Assembly (NCBI GenBank): GCA_964644375.1
Contig: CAZXWJ010000196.1
Coordinates: 1-8,166, forward strand
Direction: 5' to 3'
Source: CAYNYM01 sp964644375
Lineage (GTDB): Bacteria > Desulfobacterota > DSM-4660 > Desulfatiglandales > HGW-15
DNA length: 8,166 nucleotides
The number at the start of each line of letters is the position of its first letter. Position 1 is the stretch's first letter. This document shows positions 1-4,052 of this stretch, piece after piece. Under the pieces are notes generated by a model. That model was not told where the DNA came from and did no database searches. It saw only the letters and a list, made by a program, of their open reading frames with translations. Both the position numbers and the translations under genes were made by a program.

Positions 1-160
1 TTTTTTTGAGGTTCTTTTTTTCGCAAAACCTTTATAAAGGAAAAGCGCCTTTTTTTCGATCACTTAAAAATTCACACAATAAAGATTGCACTACCAATAG
101 TTTGTTAGCAACCTTTGCCATGCAAAAGTTTATTTTTAATGTATTTACACAGATCTCAAC

Positions 161-194
161 CATTCTCAAAACGATATCCCGTGTTTTGAGAATG
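161..194. repeat. 12-bp perfect inverted repeat
   Basis: CATTCTCAAAAC at 161-172 and GTTTTGAGAATG at 183-194 are exact reverse complements separated by 10 nt. As RNA this makes a stable hairpin with one further G-U pair inside. There is no U-tract directly after it on either strand, so it is not a standard intrinsic terminator. It could be a mobile-element end or a protein-binding site; the sequence does not decide. Confidence 0.75.
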
Positions 195-326
195 TTCGCC
201 CCTTTGTCATACCGCGACAGTTTATCTTTATGGGAGGAATAAGACATTCGATGTAGAGCATATGATGCGTACCCCACGGTCACCGGCTAGAGAGCCCCGA
301 CCTGAGATGAGGCCTTGAAGGAGTTA

Positions 327-345
327 TCGAGACGTTGTGTCTCGA
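327..345. repeat. Short hairpin downstream of trpB
   Basis: TCGAGAC (327-333) and GTCTCGA (339-345) form a perfect 7-bp stem with a 5-nt loop. It begins about 20 nt beyond the trpB stop codon on the minus strand. No T-run follows in the minus direction, so termination is possible but unsupported. Confidence 0.5.
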
Positions 346-365
346 CGCCCGCAGTGTCCGCAAAA

Positions 366-1580
366 TCAGAACGTCGTATCGATGCCATATTCCGCACCGT
401 AATTTTCCACCACAAAATCAATATCTTTATCGCCGCGTCCGCTAAGATTCACCAGAATTGACTGGTGCGTATGTTCTTGCGCTAATTTTATAGCGTATGC
501 AACGGCATGCGCGCTTTCCAGTGCCGGAATAATACCTTCCTTTTGACTGAGTTCAAAGAAGGCGTCCAGGCATTCTTTGTCCGTGATCGTAGTATACTGC
601 ACCCGGCCTTTATCCTTCAGCATCGAATGTTCCGGTCCCACCCCCGGATAATCCAGGCCACTGGCAATTGAGTAAACCGGTGCGGGGTCGCCATTGTCAT
701 CTTGCAACAGGTAGCACTTGAAGCCATGAATCACGCCCGGTTTGCCGTAGGTTAATGTTGCGGCATGGTCGCCGGGTTTAAACGAACGGCCGGCGGGTTC
801 GACCCCATGTATAGCCGTCTCATCATCATCTAAAAAGGCGGAAAACAACCCCATGGCGTTACTGCCGCCGCCGACACAGGCCACGATATTATCCGGCAGC
901 TCACCAGTCATTTCGTAGAATTGTTCCCGGGCTTCGATTCCGACAACTCGCTGAAAATCGCGTATCATCATCGGGAACGGATGTGGCCCGACCACGGAGC
1001 CGATACAATAGAGTGAATTTTCCAGGTCTTCTACGTACGCTTGAAAGGCCGAATCAACGGCTTCTTTCAATGTCTTCAGGCCCAATGATACCGGCACGAC
1101 ATTCGCTCCGAGAATGTTCATGCGGACAACGTTTGGACGCTCTTTTTTGATATCGACTTCGCCCATATGTATTTCGCATTCCAGGCCAAAATATGCGGCA
1201 GCCGTTGCCAACGCCACGCCATGCTGTCCGGCCCCGGTTTCGGCAATCACTTTTTTCTTTCCCATATATTTGGCCAATAAGGCTTCACCCATGCAATGAT
1301 TCAACTTATGCGCACCGGAATGATTGAGATCTTCGCGTTTTAAGTAAATACGTCCGCCGTATTGTTCTGACAATCGGCGGCAGAAATAGACTGGAGTGGG
1401 ACGGCCCTGGAAATGTTTTCGAATCGAACGCAGTTCAAGAATGAATTCGTGGGATTTACTAATCGAGTAATACGCATGCGTAATCTTCTGCATTTCTTGC
1501 TGCAAAATTTCCGGAACCAGTGCTCCGCCGTATTCGTTAAAATACCCCTCTTGGTCAGGGGTTTCTTTAAAGTAATTCAT
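366..1580 (-). CDS. trpB: Tryptophan synthase beta subunit
   Basis: This is a complete 404-residue PLP enzyme of the cytoplasm that condenses indole with L-serine to give tryptophan. Landmarks are in canonical order: the RPTP segment (60-63), KREDLNHSGAHK with the Schiff-base lysine at K92, AETGAGQHG with the catalytic glutamate at E114, the phosphate-binding GGGSNA loop (237-242), SGLDYPGVGPEH (308-318) with the aspartate that contacts serine, EGIIPALESAHA (348-359), and LSGRGDKD (379-386). Length fits the ordinary TrpB class (about 395-405) rather than the longer TrpB2 class. The start is supported by AAGGAG at 1587-1592, 6 nt upstream. Oddities: GAHKLNH replaces the usual GAHKINN, and the mobile COMM domain carries KKERPNVVRM where ERQxxNVxRM is usual. 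No trpA, trpC or trpF lies beside it, so it is an orphan copy in this window. Family is certain; whether it pairs with a TrpA elsewhere is unknown. Confidence 0.97.
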   Translation of the reverse strand: MNYFKETPDQEGYFNEYGGALVPEILQQEMQKITHAYYSISKSHEFILELRSIRKHFQGRPTPVYFCRRLSEQYGGRIYLKREDLNHSGAHKLNHCMGEALLAKYMGKKKVIAETGAGQHGVALATAAAYFGLECEIHMGEVDIKKERPNVVRMNILGANVVPVSLGLKTLKEAVDSAFQAYVEDLENSLYCIGSVVGPHPFPMMIRDFQRVVGIEAREQFYEMTGELPDNIVACVGGGSNAMGLFSAFLDDDETAIHGVEPAGRSFKPGDHAATLTYGKPGVIHGFKCYLLQDDNGDPAPVYSIASGLDYPGVGPEHSMLKDKGRVQYTTITDKECLDAFFELSQKEGIIPALESAHAVAYAIKLAQEHTHQSILVNLSGRGDKDIDFVVENYGAEYGIDTTF

Positions 1581-1586
1581 TCCTCT

Positions 1587-1592
1587 CTCCTT
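1587..1592 (-). promoter_or_regulatory. Ribosome binding site of trpB
   Basis: On the minus strand this reads AAGGAG, placed 6 nt before the ATG at 1580. It fixes the trpB start. I could not find a convincing sigma-70 promoter or trp operator in the 120 bp upstream. Confidence 0.8.
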
Positions 1593-1921
1593 ACATTTAT
1601 GAAAAATATTGATTGAGCAGAACCATCAGAACTTTTTCCGTAAACCGGACAAACAGGCAAGAAAGTTTTACGCAAAAAGTGAGAAATCATGATGAATCAT
1701 TTCCTCATTCACACACGTTTTTATGGCAGACCGGCATTCAAAATGCGTGAAGAAGGGGAGTGCCCAAATTTAACTGGGTAAAAATTCCCGTTTATGGCAC
1801 CTGTGGGTGACCTGCCCTGTTCAATGCGCAGCCTATTTAACCGGGGTATGCCAGATGTAACCCGGAATGAAGCTCCCCATGGCAAGCTGTGGGGTATCAC
1901 ACGGAATTACGGCGGAGCCAA

Positions 1922-1954
1922 CCCGTCTTCGCTCTGACGAGCTTCGCTGTGGTT
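1922..1954 (+). repeat. 33-bp interspersed repeat, copy 1
   Basis: This shares 28 of 33 positions with 3711-3743 by my manual alignment. Both copies carry CTTCGCTC, a 4-nt spacer, GAGCTTCGC, one variable base and GTGGTT. GCTC and GAGC can pair around the spacer, and three of the five differences fall in that loop, which is what a conserved small hairpin would show. Confidence 0.65.
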
Positions 1955-2092
1955 CGTCTCGCCATCATTGTCGGGCCGAAGCCCCTGGCGAAGGCTGATC
2001 ATCCCTGCAATCCAGCTTCCAGCGGGACAGGGTATTTTGGCAGAACCGAATAAAATGTCGTTTTACTCTTGCCATTCCCAGCATCCTATAAC

Positions 2093-2126
2093 GCCCTTTT
2101 TGGCATCCAAAACGGCATTACAGGGC
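2093..2126. repeat. Nested hairpin
   Basis: Outer arms GCCCT (2093-2097) and AGGGC (2122-2126) enclose a perfect inner stem TTTTGG (2098-2103) / CCAAAA (2107-2112) with a 3-nt loop. No gene is adjacent and no T-run follows, so I list it as structured DNA only. Confidence 0.5.
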
Positions 2127-2385
2127 ATTATTTAGCCCCAATTTGGCAACATTAGCAATTCATTTCAGCAACTTACCGTAACCCGACCCCGCACTCAATC
2201 CTGTTTTTTACGATATTTCTTGTCTTCTTTCAGTTTCCCCTTCATACTTCTAACGAGTGCATTATCAGCCGAAAGGGAACTCTGAAAACGCCGATGGTAA
2301 TGAATACGAGATGCGCCAAAACAAGGCCAATGCGGTGGAGGCCCGCCCCCTCTGGACAGGTGCACGCAAATGTTGACATTCAGTA

Positions 2386-2712
2386 TTATTTGACGAATCT
2401 ATAGAGCAGGATATCTTCAACATTCCGCCTTGAATCAATAACGGACAAAACAAAAACCGTTGTATCTGATATTCTGTATATAATTCGCCAGGGAGCGATG
2501 ATTAATTCTCGGTAGGTGTGTATGCCTTGGCCTTTCAACTCCGGTACAATTCTACCACGATCGGGCTCAGTATAAAGATCGGATGCTTTCAGTTTTATTT
2601 TTTTGAGTAATTGGGAGGCGTTACCTGGGCTATCTATCGCTATATATTCAATAATTTGATTTAAATCGTTTTGCGCTACAGCAGCCCATGTAATTAGATA
2701 CTTCTTGCTCAT
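2386..2712 (-). CDS. RelE/ParE-family toxin of a type II toxin-antitoxin system
   Basis: This 108-residue basic protein has the ParE/RelE layout: an N-terminal strand (YLITWAAVAQNDL), two helices (about 14-47), then the C-terminal sheet with RGRIVPELK (52-60), YRELIIAPWRIIYRI (67-81) and VFVLSVIDSRRNVEDIL (86-102). The pattern of a conserved arginine-glutamate pair before a PWRIIYR strand is diagnostic for the ParE branch. Members act either on DNA gyrase (ParE) or as ribosome-dependent mRNA nucleases (RelE); the target cannot be told from sequence alone. The gene starts inside the antitoxin stop codon (ATGA overlap, 2709-2712), and no strong ribosome binding site precedes it, so it is probably translated by coupling to the antitoxin. 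It appears complete, ending in TAA. Confidence 0.93.
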   Translation of the reverse strand: MSKKYLITWAAVAQNDLNQIIEYIAIDSPGNASQLLKKIKLKASDLYTEPDRGRIVPELKGQGIHTYRELIIAPWRIIYRISDTTVFVLSVIDSRRNVEDILLYRFVK

Positions 2713-2990
2713 TTATGGCTTGCTTTCAATGAATTTTCGATTCCATCGAAAACATCTTCTTGTGATTTAATTCGCCCCCCCCTGATGTCGGCTTCACCTT
2801 CAGAAATAAGCTTTAATATGCCGATAGCATTGCGCATATTTTCATAACTTTTAGGGTCTTGCAGTATGGCTCTTGGCTCACCGTTTTGGGTAATTATTAC
2901 AGGCCGATGCGTTTCATTAATTTGATTGAGTAAATCAGCGGCTCGCGATTTCAAATAAGTAACCGGCTTTATATCACTTGTAATATTCAT
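2709..2990 (-). CDS. YefM/Phd-family antitoxin
   Basis: From the start at 2990 this is a 93-residue protein. Residues 5-50 show the Phd/YefM N-terminal DNA-binding and dimerisation domain: VTYLKSRAADLLNQI, then RPVIITQNGEPRAIL, then DPKSYENM. The C-terminal part (from about 60) is charged and would wrap the toxin. It should neutralise the downstream ParE-like toxin and repress the operon. I chose this start because GGAGG (2999-3003) lies 8 nt upstream. An upstream in-frame ATG at 3059 would place the operator palindrome and the promoter inside the coding region, and its extra 23 residues do not fit the family. The stop overlaps the toxin start by 4 nt, the usual antitoxin-first arrangement. 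Confidence 0.93.
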   Translation of the reverse strand: MNITSDIKPVTYLKSRAADLLNQINETHRPVIITQNGEPRAILQDPKSYENMRNAIGILKLISEGEADIRGGRIKSQEDVFDGIENSLKASHK

Positions 2991-3000
2991 AACTCTTCCC

Positions 3001-3034
3001 TCCAGTCCGAAAATGGTATCATATTCGGACTGGA
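3001..3034. promoter_or_regulatory. Palindromic operator of the toxin-antitoxin operon
   Basis: TCCAGTCCGAA (3001-3011) and TTCGGACTGGA (3024-3034) are exact 11-bp inverted repeats. The 12-bp centre is itself largely palindromic, so 34 bp is nearly symmetric. It covers the likely -10 element and touches the antitoxin ribosome binding site. That position is where YefM/Phd antitoxins bind to repress their own operon; the binding itself is inferred. Confidence 0.8.
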
Positions 3035-3040
3035 AGTCAA
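3013..3040 (-). promoter_or_regulatory. Putative sigma-70 promoter of the toxin-antitoxin operon
   Basis: On the minus strand TTGACT (3035-3040) is followed after 16 nt by TACCAT (3013-3018). TATGAT (3018-3023) is a better -10 hexamer but lies only 11 nt from this -35. Either choice puts the start of transcription within or just past the operator palindrome and about 15-20 nt before the antitoxin ATG. Confidence 0.5.
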
Positions 3041-3063
3041 GTTTTAATGCCAACTTCATGGAT

Positions 3064-3104
3064 TAGCGGCCGCAGCGTTTTTTCGCGGTTCGCTGAAGCC
3101 GCTA
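3064..3104. repeat. Stem-loop between the unknown gene and the toxin-antitoxin operon
   Basis: TAGCGGC (3064-3070) pairs with GCCGCTA (3098-3104), and inside it CAGCG (3073-3077) pairs with CGCTG (3091-3095), across a 2x2 mismatch. The outer arm starts within the stop codon of the minus-strand gene above it. No T-run follows on the minus strand, so it is a doubtful terminator; a REP-like palindrome is as likely. Confidence 0.55.
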
Positions 3105-3432
3105 TGCGCTTTTGTATACGTTGTTCCTATGGTATTCGAGATATGGTTTGTGTCGTTCTCGAATTTCGATTTTCATATCCATAGATATCCCGAATTGATC
3201 ATATTCATTTTTGCATATTTTTAAATCAAATTCTTTAGTTCGAATCAGATCCTGAATTTTAATTTCATACTCGATCACTTTGTTACATGAAAAGGACATT
3301 TGCTTGAGTCTTTTAATGATTTCCTGCACCCAACGGCTTGAATAGCTCTCCTGCTGCTTTTTTTGATCTTCCGCGGTATTGCTTAAAAAGTTCTTCGGTT
3401 GATGAAAAATAGTTGATGTCAGAATTTTTCAT
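3102..3432 (-). pseudogene. Unrecognised small gene, apparently frameshifted at an A7 run
   Basis: A minus-strand frame from 3428 to 3102 encodes a lysine-, glutamate- and isoleucine-rich polypeptide containing EIIKRLKQMSFSCNKVIE and ending KPYLEYHRNNVYKSA. It has no ATG near its 5' end, only a GTG at 3329. An ATG at 3432 opens a second frame (MKNSDINYFSSTEELFKQYR...) that soon stops. The two frames join into one continuous protein of about 109 residues if a single A is removed from the A7 run (T7 on the plus strand, 3358-3364). That makes an indel in the homopolymer, real or a sequencing error, the simplest explanation. The protein is mostly helical in character, with no signal peptide or membrane segment, and I recognise no family. 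It is far more AT-rich than the chemoreceptor gene. No strong ribosome binding site is seen. Confidence 0.5.
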
Positions 3433-3491
3433 GTTGCCACTGCTATGCTAACAATGTATGGGCGGATCCGCATATGAGCCCACTTGAAAGT

Positions 3492-3605
3492 TCAATCTTC
3501 ATCAATGGGACTGCGAACACCAACAGGTCATCTGTTAAGGACATGGGTATAAATCATCGTCGTTTTGACATCATTATGACCGAGAAGTTCCTGAATGGTA
3601 TCCAG
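3492..3605 (-). pseudogene. C-terminal relic of an integron-type tyrosine recombinase
   Basis: Reading the minus strand from 3602, 24 codons give a sequence containing IQELLGHNDVKTTMIYTHVLNR, then TGA (3528-3530), then in the same frame PVGVRSPIDED and a second TGA at 3492-3494. ELLGH...TTMIYTHV is the end of the tyrosine-recombinase catalytic domain, with the nucleophilic tyrosine in MIYTHV. A tail of the form LNRG-xxGVRSP is typical of integron integrases (IntI-like) rather than XerC/D. The first TGA sits where a glycine codon (GGA) is expected, so it looks like a point nonsense mutation. Just upstream, GCTGGATAC matches the usual AGY, but the expected DIRT codons are missing, pointing to a small deletion. 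Everything before that has been lost and a heptamer repeat takes its place. The fragment cannot encode an active enzyme. Confidence 0.8.
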
Positions 3606-3606
3606 C

Positions 3607-3634
3607 GGTCAGCGATCAGCATTCAGCCATCAGC
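3607..3634 (+). repeat. Heptamer tandem repeat, NNTCAGC x 4
   Basis: Four consecutive 7-bp units read GGTCAGC, GATCAGC, ATTCAGC and CATCAGC: five bases fixed, two variable. The array begins exactly where homology to the tyrosine recombinase relic ends, so it probably marks the deletion or insertion boundary. Confidence 0.75.
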
Positions 3635-3710
3635 TCAATGTGTTGCCTTTTCGTGACTTTTTCACGGCAGATAATGTCTGTATAACTGCGAGGCATTCCG
3701 TATGAGGATA

Positions 3711-3743
3711 CCCGGCTTCGCTCTATTGAGCTTCGCCGTGGTT
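3711..3743 (+). repeat. 33-bp interspersed repeat, copy 2
   Basis: Second copy of the element at 1922-1954, in the same orientation. Its GCTC/GAGC mini-stem encloses TATT rather than TGAC. It is followed almost at once by a 16-bp hairpin that copy 1 does not have. Confidence 0.65.
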
Positions 3744-3744
3744 A

Positions 3745-3783
3745 GCCCCGCCCTTCATCTACTAAGGAGATGAAGGGCGGGGC
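3745..3783. repeat. Perfect 16-bp GC-rich hairpin
   Basis: GCCCCGCCCTTCATCT (3745-3760) is the exact reverse complement of 3768-3783, with a 7-nt loop. A run of A follows at 3785-3792 on the plus strand, which means T's precede the hairpin on the minus strand. That is the wrong side for an intrinsic terminator in either direction. The perfect stem suggests a recently arisen or actively maintained REP/MITE-type palindrome. Confidence 0.75.
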
Positions 3784-3883
3784 GAAAAAAAACTCCAGAT
3801 CTCGTCAAATCGAGAAATGGAACTTCTGTGCCCTTCATGAAGTCCCTCCTGGCCAGTACAAAGTTCCGTTTTGTGCGGTGCAA

Positions 3884-3910
3884 TCTCTGTGTTCTCTGAG
3901 ATCTCTAGGG
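3884..3910 (+). repeat. Three 9-bp tandem units (TCTCTNNNN)
   Basis: TCTCTGTGT, TCTCTGAGA and TCTCTAGGG follow each other without gaps. Short and degenerate, so this is reported as a low-weight minisatellite. Confidence 0.4.
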
Positions 3911-3962
3911 AACGCAGTGAACGGGTGTGAGAAATGTTTTTGAATCTTGGATGAGGAAAAAG

Positions 3963-4029
3963 GGGACGTCCTTAAATAATCCAATAATTAATCCAGCAAC
4001 AACCTTATCCAACTATTTAAGGACGTCCC
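3963..4029. repeat. 16-bp inverted repeat just downstream of the chemoreceptor gene
   Basis: GGGACGTCCTTAAATA (3963-3978) and its exact reverse complement at 4014-4029 are separated by 35 nt. It starts 24 nt beyond the chemoreceptor stop on the minus strand. The minus-strand distal arm is followed by C then TTTTT, so it could terminate transcription, though the loop is unusually long. From memory, GGGGACGTC-type palindromes are common next to REP-associated transposases in related bacteria, so a REP-like pair is an equally good reading. Confidence 0.65.
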
Positions 4030-4052
4030 GCTGAGTATGTCCAAGTTTATTT

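Larger units (their letters stand above)
1..365. other. AT-rich gene-free left flank
   Basis: I see no convincing gene here. Open frames exist on both strands (6-242 plus, 32-283 minus), but they overlap each other and resemble no family I know. The stretch starts with two T7 runs, then a perfect 12-bp palindrome at 29-40 (CCTTTATAAAGG). A 12-bp inverted repeat lies at 161-194 and a 7-bp hairpin at 327-345. It lies downstream of trpB, where trpA would be expected in a standard trpBA operon; no trpA is present. The section from about 183 to 365 is more GC-rich than 1-160 and could be the end of a mobile element, but I cannot name one. Confidence 0.5.
1617..2385. other. Repeat-rich non-coding region between trpB and the toxin-antitoxin operon
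   Basis: No gene is supported in these roughly 770 bases. The stretch holds several small fold-back structures: GTGCC/GGCAC arms at 1767-1771 and about 1795-1799, CCCCA/TGGGG arms around 1876-1895, a nested hairpin at 2093-2126, and one copy of a 33-bp interspersed repeat at 1922-1954. A minus-strand open frame at 2265-2453 overlaps the toxin gene in another frame and has no ribosome binding site or recognisable domain. The region looks like accumulated remnants of repetitive DNA. Confidence 0.55.
3635..4052. other. Gene-free region with several repeats, between recombinase relic and chemoreceptor
   Basis: No coding sequence is supported. The region holds copy 2 of the 33-bp repeat, a 16-bp GC-rich hairpin, a small TCTCG/CGAGA stem near 3796, three 9-bp units beginning TCTCT at 3884-3910, and a 16-bp inverted repeat close to the chemoreceptor stop codon. 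It appears to be an accumulation of unrelated short repetitive elements. Confidence 0.5.

Noticed and set aside
327..345. Intrinsic terminator for trpB
   Set aside because: The stem is good but no T-run follows on the minus strand.
1..365. Bridge-RNA-type non-coding end of an IS110 element, or a trpA remnant
   Set aside because: Inverted repeats and a composition change prompted the idea, but there is no IS110 transposase, no recognisable target or donor loops, and no TrpA-like frame.
2265..2453. 62-residue minus-strand open frame
   Set aside because: It overlaps the toxin gene out of frame, lacks a ribosome binding site, and its remainder covers repeat-like non-coding DNA.
2991..3059. Longer antitoxin starting at 3059
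   Set aside because: The extra 23 codons contain the promoter and the operator palindrome and do not fit YefM/Phd proteins; the start at 2990 has a GGAGG ribosome binding site.
3474..3656. 60-residue plus-strand open frame
   Set aside because: It is the antisense image of the tyrosine recombinase relic, which explains its coding-like look.
3607..3910. CRISPR array
   Set aside because: Repeats are 7 and 9 bp in direct tandem with no spacers, and no cas genes are present.
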